This document shows, one piece after another, positions 44,090 through 54,206 of a stretch of DNA of 64,000 nt; position 1 is the first letter of the stretch; every line of letters begins with the position of its first letter. The position numbers were made by a program, and so were the translations under genes. Origin of the DNA: Prevotella bivia DSM 20514 (GTDB taxonomy: Bacteria > Bacteroidota > Bacteroidia > Bacteroidales > Bacteroidaceae). The stretch is taken from contig NZ_JH660660.1 in the NCBI RefSeq assembly GCF_000262545.1, positions 37,400 to 101,399 on the forward strand, given 5' to 3'. Under the pieces are notes generated by a model. The model was not told where the DNA came from and did not search any database. It saw only the letters and a list, made by a program, of their open reading frames with translations.

Positions 44090-45445
44090 TTATCTTACAA
44101 TGATTGGTTCTTCTGGAATATACGTACTTTTGATGCGCCATTCCTGCGGATAAAGGTTGTTTGCTCTATTGCCAAGATTTTTAGCAAAGCCTAGTGGATG
44201 CCCTTTGTATGTTAGGACTACAATACCACATGGCGCATTGTTAGCCAGAGTGATGGCTTCATGACGTAGGTAATTAATGCTAGTAGTATAATCAATCTCC
44301 ACTTGTGGATATTCCGAATTGTCAGCAAAAGCAGAAAGAGCCATACTTGTATCTGGTATAATGTTTTTTCCTTTTAAGATACCTTCTTTAGGACCAAAGT
44401 TTATTACCTTGAGTTTCTTTAGCTTATTGACAACCTTATCCCTTTGCTCTGAAGCAAAACTGAAAGGTGTACTGACACAATGAGCGTCATTGATATTCTT
44501 CCTCAAAGCCGCCATGAATAAGCCCTCACCTTGTGTTTTCCCAGGGATAAAGCGATATACGAAGAAATTCGAATGACATATCGGAGATTGCATATTAGGA
44601 GATGATGAGTGTAACTCTTTATATTGGAAAGGATTTCCAATCAGAGATCCTGTGATATTCCAATCTTCTTTCACTTCTACAGGAATACTTTCTGCATTGA
44701 ATTGTGAGAGTATCCATGCCACATTTTCTTCATTTTCATGCGCATTAAAGGTGCAAGTGCTGTAAATAAGAATTCCTCCAGGCTTTAGATTGTCCCAAAT
44801 ATCCTCAATGATAGAACGCTGTAAACGCCAACATTTCTCTACATTTTCCTCACTCCACTCCTCAATAGCATTGGCATCTTTACGAAACATTCCTTCGCCA
44901 GAACATGGCACATCGGCTATGATAAGATCAAAGAGAAGCTTTGTTTTTTGAAAATCTTTAGGGTAATTATTGGTTACAGCAACGTTATCGTGTCCGAACT
45001 TTAAGATATTCTCTGAAAGAATTTGCGCACGTTTGCACATAGGTTCATTTGCAATAAGAATACTCTCTTTAGGCAAAGCCGCACGTACACAGGTCGTTTT
45101 CCCTCCGGGGGCAGCACAAAGATCCAGTGCTAAAATCGGTTCTGTTATATATTGTCGTATGATTTGATCTATAAACATAGATGATGCTTCCTGCACATAA
45201 TAGCTTCCTGCATGAAATAGAGGATCGAAAGTGAATGCAGGTCGTGTGTTGAGATAGTAAGCATCCTTACACCATGGTACTGGAGCTTTCACAATTTCCA
45301 AATTAACACGGCAAGGCTTATAAGGATTAAGTCGGATACTAGTAGGATAATCCTCTTCGTTTAATCCCCTAATGAGCGTGTTATATAGTTCTTCGCCCAT
45401 TAAGTTACGTGTATATGTCTCGAATGCTTCAGGAAGTTTTATCAT
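44090..45445 (-). CDS. RsmF-like RNA m5C methyltransferase (NOL1/NOP2/Sun family)
   Basis: A SAM-dependent cytosine-5 RNA methyltransferase, probably for 16S rRNA. The 451-aa protein has SAM motif I ALDLCAAPGGKTT, the active-site region DVPCSGEGMFRKD (one Cys) and STCTFNAHENE (second Cys). The C-terminal third resembles the RsmF C-terminal domain. Starts 11 bp after topB and precedes thyA by 21 bp. The exact target base is not deducible. Confidence 0.9.
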   Translation of the reverse strand: MIKLPEAFETYTRNLMGEELYNTLIRGLNEEDYPTSIRLNPYKPCRVNLEIVKAPVPWCKDAYYLNTRPAFTFDPLFHAGSYYVQEASSMFIDQIIRQYITEPILALDLCAAPGGKTTCVRAALPKESILIANEPMCKRAQILSENILKFGHDNVAVTNNYPKDFQKTKLLFDLIIADVPCSGEGMFRKDANAIEEWSEENVEKCWRLQRSIIEDIWDNLKPGGILIYSTCTFNAHENEENVAWILSQFNAESIPVEVKEDWNITGSLIGNPFQYKELHSSSPNMQSPICHSNFFVYRFIPGKTQGEGLFMAALRKNINDAHCVSTPFSFASEQRDKVVNKLKKLKVINFGPKEGILKGKNIIPDTSMALSAFADNSEYPQVEIDYTTSINYLRHEAITLANNAPCGIVVLTYKGHPLGFAKNLGNRANNLYPQEWRIKSTYIPEEPIIVR

Positions 45446-45456
45446 CGTAAACAGTT

Positions 45457-47307
45457 TTATTTTGCCTCGTTGTGAGCAATTTTTCTATTGCTATTATCAG
45501 CTAGAACTTCACACACAATCGTATTTATTTGTTCTTTAAGCTCATTGATAAATGTAGCTGCATCATATTTTCGTGCCTCAATATCACGAAGTTTCTTCTC
45601 CCAAATACCAGTCAGCTCAGCCGAGGTTAGTAGCTTTTCTTGTATGGTATCAATAAGTGCTATGCCCGTTTCTGTTGCTTCAAGGTTCTTCTTCTTTCGG
45701 CGAATGTAATGACGTTTGAAGAGCGTTTCAATGATACCCGCACGTGAAGATGGTCGCCCAATGCCATTCTCTTTAAGAGCAGCTCTAAGGGTATCATCGT
45801 CTACTAGCTTACCAGCCGTTTCCATTGCACGAAGCAGTGAAGCCTCGGTATAATGCTTAGGAGGAATCGTCTGTTTTTCTGTAAGCGTTGGAGAATGAGA
45901 ACCACTCTCTCCTTTGACAAATGTGGGTAAGAGTGCTTCTTCGGTTTTATCTTTTAGTTCTTCACTATTGTCTTGCCCCTGTTCTTTTGCATAGCAAACA
46001 TGCCAGCCTTGAACAAGAATTTCTTTGCCTGAAGCTTTAAATTCAATGGTATCTACTTGTCCAAGCACCGTTGTAGTAGAGAATTTACAATCAGGATAAA
46101 ATACAGAAATAAATCGTCTAGCTATCAGATCAAATATATGTTGTTCTGCATCAGACAATCCTTGAGGCACAATACCTGTAGGGATTATGGCATGGTGGTC
46201 GGTAACCTTTGATGTATCGAACACACGCTTTGATTTTAGTAGAGGTTTTCCTCCAAGTGTTTTTATTAGATTGGTATATGGTGCCACACCTGCAAATTTA
46301 GTTTGGAAGATACCGTTCATTATCTGAGGACACTTAGGATAAATGTCATCAGAAAGATACTGTGTGTCTACACGAGGATAAGTAGTTATTTTTTTCTCGT
46401 AAAGTGCTTGGATAAGATTGAGTGTCATCTCTGCCGAATAGCCATACTTACGATTACAATCCACCTGTAGCGAGGTAAGGTCATAGAGCTGTTTGGGCTG
46501 CTCTGTGCCTTTCTTCTTCGTTACGCTTGTAATCTCGAATGTTTTTCCTTCTATGGTAGAAAAAGCTTGTTCACCCTCTTCTTTCGATGTAAATTTCCCT
46601 TTAGTAGCTGTAAACTGTGTGCCGCGATAAATAGTAGCAAGCACCCAATAAGGTTCAGGCTTAAAGTTGTCGATCTCTTTTTGTCGCTGAACAATAAGTG
46701 CTAGAGTAGGGGTTTGTACACGCCCAATAGACAGTACTTGCGCATTTTTTCCAAAGCCATTATTGCCATATTTAAGCGTATAAAGGCGTGTGGCGTTCAT
46801 ACCTAAGAGCCAATCGCCTATGGCACGCGATAATCCTGCGAGATAAAGCGGTTGATATTGGTCTTGATCTTTTAGATTTTGAAACCCTTCGCGTATGGCC
46901 TCATCAGTCATTGATGAAATCCACAAACGTTTAACAGGGCAACTAACACCCGCTTTTTGCATTACCCATCGCTGTATCAACTCTCCTTCTTGTCCAGCAT
47001 CACCACAATTGATAATCTCATCAGCTTGCTGGTAAAGTTTCTCTATAATAGAAAATTGTTTCTTAATTCCTTCATCAGGGATAACCTTTATACCAAATCT
47101 GGGTGGGATCATCGGTAAAGCTGCTAAACTCCAACGCTTCCAATTTTCACTATAATCGTTTGGTTCTTTCAGTTCGCATAGGTGTCCGAATGTCCATGTT
47201 ACCTGATAGCCATTGCCTTCTAGGTAACCATCCTTTTGATTAGTAGCTCCAAGAATACGTGCAATATCTCGTGCTACACTGGGTTTCTCTGCTATGCAAA
47301 CTTTCAT
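45457..47307 (-). CDS. topB: DNA topoisomerase III
   Basis: A type IA topoisomerase for decatenation and recombination intermediates, often working with RecQ. The 616-aa protein has the TOPRIM domain (MKVCIAEKPSVARDIARIL and NCGDAGQEGELI) and the active-site Tyr in TTYPRVDTQYLSDD near residue 310. The zinc-finger tail of TopA is absent. First gene of the topB-rsmF-thyA-folA unit, with the 66-bp promoter repeat upstream. Confidence 0.93.
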   Translation of the reverse strand: MKVCIAEKPSVARDIARILGATNQKDGYLEGNGYQVTWTFGHLCELKEPNDYSENWKRWSLAALPMIPPRFGIKVIPDEGIKKQFSIIEKLYQQADEIINCGDAGQEGELIQRWVMQKAGVSCPVKRLWISSMTDEAIREGFQNLKDQDQYQPLYLAGLSRAIGDWLLGMNATRLYTLKYGNNGFGKNAQVLSIGRVQTPTLALIVQRQKEIDNFKPEPYWVLATIYRGTQFTATKGKFTSKEEGEQAFSTIEGKTFEITSVTKKKGTEQPKQLYDLTSLQVDCNRKYGYSAEMTLNLIQALYEKKITTYPRVDTQYLSDDIYPKCPQIMNGIFQTKFAGVAPYTNLIKTLGGKPLLKSKRVFDTSKVTDHHAIIPTGIVPQGLSDAEQHIFDLIARRFISVFYPDCKFSTTTVLGQVDTIEFKASGKEILVQGWHVCYAKEQGQDNSEELKDKTEEALLPTFVKGESGSHSPTLTEKQTIPPKHYTEASLLRAMETAGKLVDDDTLRAALKENGIGRPSSRAGIIETLFKRHYIRRKKKNLEATETGIALIDTIQEKLLTSAELTGIWEKKLRDIEARKYDAATFINELKEQINTIVCEVLADNSNRKIAHNEAK

Positions 47308-47340
47308 TCTTTGTTTTGTTTTTAGATTACTTAAATCTTA

Positions 47341-47416
47341 TGCAAAGATAGTGCAAATGAGTGCAAAATAAACTTGTTTATAATTTGCCGAATGCAGCCT
47401 ATCTTATGCAAAGGTA
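47341..47416 (-). repeat. 66-bp promoter-bearing repeat (single copy)
   Basis: TGCAAAGATA (47341-47350) and TGCAAAGGTA (47407-47416) are 66 bp apart, with GTGCAA, AACTTG and GAATGCAGCCTATCTTA between. The same unit occurs twice at 60561-60702. On the minus strand it shows TATCTTTG and TACCTTTG -7 boxes facing topB. The rest of 47417-47511 shows only GTTGAGAGTT-type repeat and A/T-rich DNA. Confidence 0.7.
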
Positions 47417-47511
47417 GTCAATCTAGTTGAGAGTTGGGAGTTGAGAATAAAAAATATTATACGCATCTTTTTATATATAATCAATATATATAGGATTTTT
47501 ATCTAGCAGAA

Positions 47512-47541
47512 AGAGGATAAAACTCGTAAGCCTTATCCTCT
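47512..47541 (-). terminator. probable secA terminator
   Basis: AGAGGATAA (47512-47520) pairs with TTATCCTCT (47533-47541), 28 bp beyond the secA stop. The T-tail on the minus strand is weak. Confidence 0.5.
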
Positions 47542-47568
47542 TCTGTAACGTGTTATATGGTTGGACTA

Positions 47569-50500
47569 TTACAAGTTGCGACCATGACAATTCTTAAACT
47601 TCTTACCACTACCGCATGGACATGGGTCGTTAGGGCGTGGAGTCTTTTCTGCTACGTATGGAGTGTGGTTAGCACTACTAGCTGTCTCACGTGTATCTTG
47701 AGCTGCTGCTCTCGCTTGATCTTTATCGAAGATTTCTTCCTTTTGCTCAACATACTTTGGTGTTGGAGCTTCTGGAGCAGCTTCTTCTATAGGAGCTTCT
47801 GCTTGCATCTCTGGGATCTGACCACGCATCAATACGCTTGCTGCGCGATTGTTAAGATCGTTGATCATATTGTCCCATAGTTTCACACTTTCCAATTTAA
47901 AGATCAACAATGGATCTTTCTGCTCGTAAGAAGCATTCTGTACAGAGTGGCGAAGCTCGTCAAGCTGGCGAAGATTTTCTTTCCAATCATCATCGATGAT
48001 ACTTAGAAGCACGCTCTTCTCAAATTGCTTAACAACCGATTTAGCTTCCGTCTCGTATGCTTCCTTTAAGTCGCAAGGAATGTTATATACACGCTTGCCA
48101 TCGGTAATAGGCACCATAATACGCTGGTAGATAGATCCTTGGTTCTCATATACCTCTTTAATAATAGGCCATGCCACAGTTTGAATGCGTTCAGTCTTGC
48201 GCTCAAAGTTCTTCATTGCTTCTTGGAAAGCCTTCTCATAAAGTTCTTCACGACGAACAGTGTCAAAGTCTTCCTCAGTAAATGGGCATTCCATAGCCAT
48301 TACTTTCAAGAAATCTTCTACGCAACCTTCATAATTATTGGTGTCAATAATGCTTACACAACGATCCCAAATGGTATTAGAAATGTCCATACCAATACGC
48401 TCACCCATCAAAGCATGCCTACGCTTCTCATAGATAACAGTGCGCTGCTTATTCATTACGTCATCGTATTCCAACAAACGCTTACGAATACCGAAGTTGT
48501 TTTCTTCAACCTTCTTTTGCGCACGTTCAATACTGTTAGAGATCATAGAACTTTCGATACGTTCGCCCTCTTCAAAACCAAGACGATCCATAACTTTTGC
48601 TATGCGTTCAGATCCAAACAAACGCATCAGTTTATCTTCTAGCGAAACATAGAATACAGAAGATCCAGGATCGCCCTGACGCCCTGCACGACCACGCAAC
48701 TGACGGTCAACACGACGGCTTTCGTGGCGCTCAGTACCAATGATAGCCAAACCACCAGCATCCTTTACTTCTTGTGTAAGCTTAATGTCGGTACCACGAC
48801 CAGCCATATTAGTAGCAATCGTTACCGCACCTAACCCATCAGTAGAGCGACCAGCTTCTGCAACAATCTGTGCTTCTTTCAAGTGTTGTTTAGCATTCAA
48901 TACCTGATGAGGGATTTTGCGCATATTCAACATTTTACTCAAAAGCTCACTGATCTCGACAGAGGTTGTACCTACTAGCGTAGGGCGACCAGCATTGCGC
49001 ATCGCTTCTATTTCCTCAATAACAGCCGCATACTTCTCACGTGCTGTCTTATAAACACGATCCTCAAGGTCATGGCGTGCAATAGGACGGTTGGTAGGGA
49101 TTTCAACTACATCTAGTTTATAAATATCCCAAAACTCTCCCGACTCGGTAGAAGCGGTACCTGTCATACCTGCTAACTTGTGGTACATACGGAAGTAGTT
49201 CTGTAGCGTAATTGTTGCAAAGGTTTGTGTAGCAGCCTCTATCTTAACATGTTCCTTAGCCTCTACAGCTTGGTGTAGACCATCGCTCCAGCGACGACCT
49301 TCCATGATACGACCTGTTTGCTCATCGACAATCTTGACTTCACCGTTTAAAACAACATACTCGTCGTCTTTATTAAACATGGTGTAAGCTTTCAACAACT
49401 GTTGCAACGTATGAACACGCTCGCTCTGAACACCATAATGGTTCATCATTTCATCTTTCTTGTCGATGTACTCCTGCTCAGTCAAAACCTTATCGTCTTT
49501 TTGCTTTTCAAGCGCAGAAAGCTCAGTAGTAATGTCTGGCAATATGAACAGCTTAGCATCATTTACTTGTTCTGCTAACCATGCTGTACCCCTATCTGTT
49601 AAGTCGCAAGAGTTCATCTTTTCTTCTGTTACGAAGTAAAGAGGTTCTACCGCTTTTGGCATTTCACGGTTATTGTTAGCCATGTAGTACTCTTCAGTCT
49701 TGAGCATACCAGCCTTGATACCTTCTTCTGATAAGAATTTAATCAAAGCCTTATTCTTAGGCAAAGCCTTATAAGAGCGATAAAGCGCTAAGAAACCTTC
49801 TTCTAACACTGCAGAGGCTTCCTTGCTACTGCCCATCTTTAACCCCTCACTAATCTTTTGGCGAGCTTCCGAAAGCAATTCTGTAGCTTGCTTGCGCTGC
49901 ACTTCATATAGGTTTTGTACCAATGGTTGGTACTCCTCAAACATCTGATCGTCGCCCTTTGGAACAGGACCACTAATAATAAGAGGTGTACGCGCATCGT
50001 CAATCAAAACAGAGTCGACCTCATCGACAATAGCGTAGTTGTGCTGACGTTGCACTAAGTCGGCTGGCGATGTTGCCATATTATCGCGGAGGTAGTCGAA
50101 ACCAAACTCATTGTTAGTTCCAAAAGTAATATCTGCTTGATAAGCACGACGGCGTTCTTCAGAGTTAGGTTGAGTTTTGTCGATACAATCTACTGAAAGT
50201 CCGTGAAATTCGTACAAAGGCCCCATCCATTCAGAGTCGCGCTTAGCTAAGTAGTCGTTCACTGTTACAACGTGAACACCATTGCCAGTCAGCGCATTTA
50301 AGAATACAGGTAGGGTAGAAACAAGGGTCTTACCTTCACCTGTTGCCATTTCAGCAATCTTACCCTGATGAAGCACAGTACCACCGAAGAGCTGTACATC
50401 ATAGTGTATCATTTCCCACTTCAAGTCGTTGCCACCAGCAGTCCAATGATTATGGTAGTAAGCCTTGTCGCCTTCAATAGAAACAAAGTCCTTGGTAGGA

Positions 50501-50922
50501 TCAGCAGCAAGATCACGGTCGAAATCAGTTGCAGTAACCACTGTTTCTTCGTTTTCTGCAAATCGGCGAGCGGTATCTTTTACAATAGAGAAAGCTACTG
50601 GCATTACCTCGTTCAAGGCTGTTTCGTAATTGTCGAGTGCTTCTTTCTCAATCTTATCTATTTGTGCAAAAATAGTTTCGCGCTCTTCTAACGGTGTTTC
50701 TTCGATGGTTGCGCGAAGCTCTGTTATCTTCTCGCGTTGCTCTTTACCTGCATTTTGTACATACTGCTGTATTTCTTTTGTCTTAGCACGAAGTTCATCG
50801 TTGCTAAGTGCTTGTATTTCAGGGTATGCCGCCTTTACTTTGTCTACAAATGGCTGGATAAGCTTTAAATCGCGTGATGACTTATCTCCGAATAATGCTT
50901 TTAATATTTTGTTGAAATTCAT
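47569..50922 (-). CDS. secA: preprotein translocase ATPase SecA
   Basis: The ATP motor that pushes preproteins through SecYEG. The 1117-aa protein has Walker [40 protein letters not shown], and the C-terminal zinc-binding [15 protein letters not shown]. It is about 200 residues longer than Escherichia SecA; the excess lies mostly between about 330 and 500 (helical, charged), a typical feature of Bacteroidetes SecA. Upstream lies the four-unit 22-bp array. Confidence 0.97.
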   Translation of the reverse strand: MNFNKILKALFGDKSSRDLKLIQPFVDKVKAAYPEIQALSNDELRAKTKEIQQYVQNAGKEQREKITELRATIEETPLEERETIFAQIDKIEKEALDNYETALNEVMPVAFSIVKDTARRFAENEETVVTATDFDRDLAADPTKDFVSIEGDKAYYHNHWTAGGNDLKWEMIHYDVQLFGGTVLHQGKIAEMATGEGKTLVSTLPVFLNALTGNGVHVVTVNDYLAKRDSEWMGPLYEFHGLSVDCIDKTQPNSEERRRAYQADITFGTNNEFGFDYLRDNMATSPADLVQRQHNYAIVDEVDSVLIDDARTPLIISGPVPKGDDQMFEEYQPLVQNLYEVQRKQATELLSEARQKISEGLKMGSSKEASAVLEEGFLALYRSYKALPKNKALIKFLSEEGIKAGMLKTEEYYMANNNREMPKAVEPLYFVTEEKMNSCDLTDRGTAWLAEQVNDAKLFILPDITTELSALEKQKDDKVLTEQEYIDKKDEMMNHYGVQSERVHTLQQLLKAYTMFNKDDEYVVLNGEVKIVDEQTGRIMEGRRWSDGLHQAVEAKEHVKIEAATQTFATITLQNYFRMYHKLAGMTGTASTESGEFWDIYKLDVVEIPTNRPIARHDLEDRVYKTAREKYAAVIEEIEAMRNAGRPTLVGTTSVEISELLSKMLNMRKIPHQVLNAKQHLKEAQIVAEAGRSTDGLGAVTIATNMAGRGTDIKLTQEVKDAGGLAIIGTERHESRRVDRQLRGRAGRQGDPGSSVFYVSLEDKLMRLFGSERIAKVMDRLGFEEGERIESSMISNSIERAQKKVEENNFGIRKRLLEYDDVMNKQRTVIYEKRRHALMGERIGMDISNTIWDRCVSIIDTNNYEGCVEDFLKVMAMECPFTEEDFDTVRREELYEKAFQEAMKNFERKTERIQTVAWPIIKEVYENQGSIYQRIMVPITDGKRVYNIPCDLKEAYETEAKSVVKQFEKSVLLSIIDDDWKENLRQLDELRHSVQNASYEQKDPLLIFKLESVKLWDNMINDLNNRAASVLMRGQIPEMQAEAPIEEAAPEAPTPKYVEQKEEIFDKDQARAAAQDTRETASSANHTPYVAEKTPRPNDPCPCGSGKKFKNCHGRNL

Positions 50923-51001
50923 TACTTTTCTATTTTATTCTTTATTTATTATTACTTCTTCTGTAAATTGCTTATAATGAGATCTTTACCTAATGCTTTT
51001 A

Positions 51002-51082
51002 AAAAGGTGATCTTTTATGTCGTAAAAGGTTACCTTTTAGTGTGTAAAAGATCACCTTTTGCTTCATAAAAGGGTACCTTTT
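51002..51082. repeat. 22-bp-period array of 15-bp palindromes (4 units)
   Basis: Units at 51002, 51024, 51046 and 51068, exactly 22 bp apart with 7-bp spacers: AAAAGGTGATCTTTT, AAAAGGTTACCTTTT, AAAAGATCACCTTTT, AAAAGGGTACCTTTT. The third is the exact reverse complement of the first. This is the best-conserved array in the window. It lies between a small exported protein gene and secA, 80 bp before the secA start. Confidence 0.85.
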
Positions 51083-51136
51083 ACTCTTCAAACAATCATT
51101 GTTTAATGAATAAACAAAAACTGTTGAGATTATTTA

Positions 51137-51508
51137 CTAAGCATTGGGACCTCGAATAAAGATACTAGAATTTGTAGAAGGACTGGGTAATACTATCTTA
51201 TTCTTCGGAATATTTAATGAATAACTGTCTTTTATGGTTTGACAAAGCGTTATGTCAATTTGGCAAGCAAAAAGTTTTGCATGCGTTGGTTCTACTTTAT
51301 TTTCGTCGTTTTCTTCGTTTATCGATTTAAGGATATTGATAATATTATCCTCAAACTCCTTATAGACTTGATGATAATTAGGATTTTCGATAGCTACATC
51401 GCCCAACACCGCTTTTAATGCCGATTGGTAAGTCTGTGCTTCTACGCCAGTTGTTGCAAGTACAACGAGTAGGGCTGTGATGTATTTATTCATTTTTATC
51501 GAAGACAT
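51137..51508 (-). CDS. small exported protein of unknown function
   Basis: A 123-aa protein with an N-terminal signal peptide ending near VEAQ, so probably periplasmic. The body is helical and acidic, with two Cys (in FACQIDITLCQTI). The ATG at 51508 overlaps the upstream DUF4105 stop by one base (TAATG); an internal ATG at 51493 would give a more standard signal peptide (MNKYITALLVVLATTGVEAQ). I do not recognise the family. Confidence 0.65.
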   Translation of the reverse strand: MSSIKMNKYITALLVVLATTGVEAQTYQSALKAVLGDVAIENPNYHQVYKEFEDNIINILKSINEENDENKVEPTHAKLFACQIDITLCQTIKDSYSLNIPKNKIVLPSPSTNSSIFIRGPNA

Positions 51509-52737
51509 TATCTTATTGTTTTCAATTTGTTTTCGTGTTCAAGCAAAACATGAACGCCACAATTAAGAAGCAAGAATAGTGCCATAATTACAATAGGAGT
51601 AGGGTAGTATTGTATAAAACCCACTAAAAGCCCCACTACAATTAGCACTGCCCATAGTCTCCACCATAAGTTTTTCTTTAGCGTTTTGTCCTTTTTCATC
51701 GTAGGATAAAGGAAGAAAAGCGACAGCGGATTAAAGATAAGGAGTAGTCCGTTAGCACTAACGCATGGATGTTCGGAGAAAATCATAATGGTGAATACCA
51801 CGCCCATTAGTCCTGTAATGAGCATCAATAACGCATCCCAGAGACGAAAAGCGACTACCTTTTTTACCTCTATAAGATTAATAATAAATGCGATAAATGT
51901 AAATATTATTACGCACAACATTGGGGATGGTGGAAAGATAGGAGTGTAATCTATTTCTCCCGATTTCTCCTTATGTGGGGTGATGGTGAGTAGTTGGTTA
52001 GTCTTGCTTACCAAAGGCTTACCATTATAAGTGGCAGTGGCAAAATCGTACATCAGATTATTGGGTAGAAATTGCTGCTCTGACCTATTGGTAGGACTAT
52101 CGGCTTTCATTCCAAGCAACAAATCATCGCCTAATTGTGCCCATTTATCCACGGCATTATAGCGATGAGTAAGTTCTCTAAAGCTAACATCCGCTACCTT
52201 ATTATTATAGGTTACCTTACTACTTAGATGGTCTACAATAAGATCTCTTGCCTTAGTAGTACAGTTGTTATAAAAGAAATTGTATCTGTATGTTACGTTT
52301 TCTGGTTGATAGTTTACTAGAAGTGCTTTAGCAATAGCTTCTTTGTCTTTCTCAGAAAGATTGAGTACTTGTTCTGTTACGCCTCTATTTTCGTAAGCAT
52401 ATTCGTTCATAAATAGCTCCATTGGGATAATGCCCATTTGATAATCGGTCTTACCAAGAACGAAACGAGGAACAAAGTTGGGCTGATTAAAAGAGAACAT
52501 TCCGTAGTTTACCACGATGTCTATATTGCCATCGTAGGTGTTAGTTTGCTCGCTTTTGAAGCGAATAGCTGTATGTCCAAATAGCGACCAAACCTCTTTC
52601 CCGGGAGAACAAGTAAGGAGAGAAATCTGTAAAGTTTTAGGATTGAATGCGAAGGGTTCTACTTTAGGACTATCAGCCCATATTTGCAAATTTGCAAACA
52701 AACTAAGGAGCAATATGTAAAAGTAGCGTATTCTCAT
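51508..52737 (-). CDS. DUF4105 family membrane protein
   Basis: A 409-aa protein with a signal peptide (MRIRYFYILLLSLFANLQIW), a DUF4105 domain in the N-terminal half (SLLTCSPGKEVWSLFGHTAIR; FFYNNCTTKARDLI; both conserved family blocks) and about four or five transmembrane helices in the C-terminal third. The longer frame from 52815 crosses a full promoter, so the start at 52737 is preferred. Known DUF4105 proteins are of unknown function, with a suspected cysteine-hydrolase-like fold (His in GHT, Cys in NNC). Confidence 0.8.
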   Translation of the reverse strand: MRIRYFYILLLSLFANLQIWADSPKVEPFAFNPKTLQISLLTCSPGKEVWSLFGHTAIRFKSEQTNTYDGNIDIVVNYGMFSFNQPNFVPRFVLGKTDYQMGIIPMELFMNEYAYENRGVTEQVLNLSEKDKEAIAKALLVNYQPENVTYRYNFFYNNCTTKARDLIVDHLSSKVTYNNKVADVSFRELTHRYNAVDKWAQLGDDLLLGMKADSPTNRSEQQFLPNNLMYDFATATYNGKPLVSKTNQLLTITPHKEKSGEIDYTPIFPPSPMLCVIIFTFIAFIINLIEVKKVVAFRLWDALLMLITGLMGVVFTIMIFSEHPCVSANGLLLIFNPLSLFFLYPTMKKDKTLKKNLWWRLWAVLIVVGLLVGFIQYYPTPIVIMALFLLLNCGVHVLLEHENKLKTIR

Positions 52738-52745
52738 TCTTCTTG

Positions 52746-52776
52746 CAAAGGTAACAGAAAAAAAGGATATGCCAAA
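52746..52776 (-). promoter_or_regulatory. DUF4105 operon promoter
   Basis: Minus-strand TTTG (complement of 52773-52776), 19 bases, TACCTTTG (complement of 52746-52753). The -7 box ends 8 bp before the start codon at 52737, so the leader would be only a few bases. Confidence 0.7.
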
Positions 52777-52889
52777 GAAAGCCTTAAAAAAACAAATTAT
52801 ACTAATGTGTTTCAATCAATACCAATTTTTTTGCATAACTTTGTACCCATTGTATATAATGTGTAAATAATAAAGCACTCACAAACAGA

Positions 52890-54200
52890 ATGAAAAAAGT
52901 AATAGCATTAGCTTTAATTGGCTTGTCATCAGTTGGCGCATTTGCCCAGAGTGGCACCAATTCTCCATATAGTCAGTTTGGCTTAGGAACCATAGCTCCA
53001 CAATCTACAAGTTTTAATCGTGGTATGGCTGGCGTGGCTTATGGTTTTCATGAACATAATCAGGTGAACTATCAGAACCCTGCTTCATACGCATCCGTCG
53101 ACTCGCTTAGTTTCATCTTTGATGCAGGTTTAAGTATTCAGCTTACCAATTTTAATGAAAATGGTACAAAGCGAAATGCAAAAAATGCCGATATTGAGTA
53201 TGTTGTGGCTTCCTTTCGTGCTTTTAAGCATTTTGGTGTGAGTTTTGGTTTAGTGCCATACACAAACATTGGTTACGATTATAGCAACACTGCTAACGTA
53301 AATGCTTTTCCAAGTACATCATCGGTTAATGCTACTTACACTAATACCTATTCAGGCAAGGGCGGTATTCATGCTGTTTATCTAGGTGCTGGTTATATGC
53401 CTTTCCGCAATTTCTCCTTTGGTTTTAATATTGCTTATCTTTGGGGAAACTTAGAACGCAATGTCGTAAATACTTATAGCGATGCTTATGTAAAGACACT
53501 TTCAAAGAGTTATAATACGACTGTAAGAAGTTATAAGCTTGATTTAGGAATGCAATATACGCTTCCGTTATCGAAGAAAGATGAGCTTACCATTGGTGCA
53601 ACCTATTCATTGGGACATAAACTAAATGGTAATCCAGCATGCTTGCTTATTTCTAACAACTCCCAAACTGCAATTTCAGATACTACACAGTTTAAAATTG
53701 ATGATGGCTTAAAAATCCCACACACTTTTGGAGCAGGCTTGATGTATAATCATAGCAATAAGCTAAAATTAGGTATTGATTATCAACTACAAAAATGGTC
53801 GAGCTTAGAAGCACCGCGGTTTACTACTAATGCTAAGGGTGTGTCAAGCTATGGGCTAGTAACCAATCAATATAAGGATAGGCATAAGGTTTCGCTTGGA
53901 GCCGATTATACCAATGGCGATCAGTATCGTGGATACATTAACCGTATGCACTTTCGTGCTGGTGTAAGTTATGCAACACCTTATTTAAAAATCAACGGCA
54001 AGGAAGGCCCTAAAGAGCTATCTGCTTCAATTGGGCTTGGATTGCCTTTGTCAAATGGTTATAGCAACCGAGGCATGTTGAATATTAGTGCCGAGTGGGT
54101 TAATCAGAGCGTTATAGGTATGATAAAGGAAAATATGTTCCGTATTAATGTTGGATTAACCTTTAATGAGCGTTGGTTTGCTAAGTTTAAGGTAGAATAG
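52890..54200 (+). CDS. outer-membrane beta-barrel protein
   Basis: A 436-aa protein with a signal peptide (MKKVIALALIGLSSVGAFAQ). The mature part opens with GTNSPYSQFGLG and has many alternating strands (FGVSFGLVPYTNIGYDYS, FSFGFNIAYLWGNLE, LNISAEWVN), ending with FNERWFAKFKVE, consistent with a FadL/OmpP1-like barrel. TAACTTTG at 52836-52843 is a likely -7 box. LptC follows 6 bp later, so it belongs to the envelope-biogenesis unit. Confidence 0.82.
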   Translation: MKKVIALALIGLSSVGAFAQSGTNSPYSQFGLGTIAPQSTSFNRGMAGVAYGFHEHNQVNYQNPASYASVDSLSFIFDAGLSIQLTNFNENGTKRNAKNADIEYVVASFRAFKHFGVSFGLVPYTNIGYDYSNTANVNAFPSTSSVNATYTNTYSGKGGIHAVYLGAGYMPFRNFSFGFNIAYLWGNLERNVVNTYSDAYVKTLSKSYNTTVRSYKLDLGMQYTLPLSKKDELTIGATYSLGHKLNGNPACLLISNNSQTAISDTTQFKIDDGLKIPHTFGAGLMYNHSNKLKLGIDYQLQKWSSLEAPRFTTNAKGVSSYGLVTNQYKDRHKVSLGADYTNGDQYRGYINRMHFRAGVSYATPYLKINGKEGPKELSASIGLGLPLSNGYSNRGMLNISAEWVNQSVIGMIKENMFRINVGLTFNERWFAKFKVE

Positions 54201-54206
54201 GGATTA

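Noticed and set aside
51002..51082. CRISPR-like array
   Set aside because: Units are 15 bp with 7-bp spacers and are themselves palindromic; no cas genes; not CRISPR geometry.
52738..52815. 26-residue extension of the DUF4105 protein
   Set aside because: A full promoter lies within it and a good signal peptide starts at 52737.
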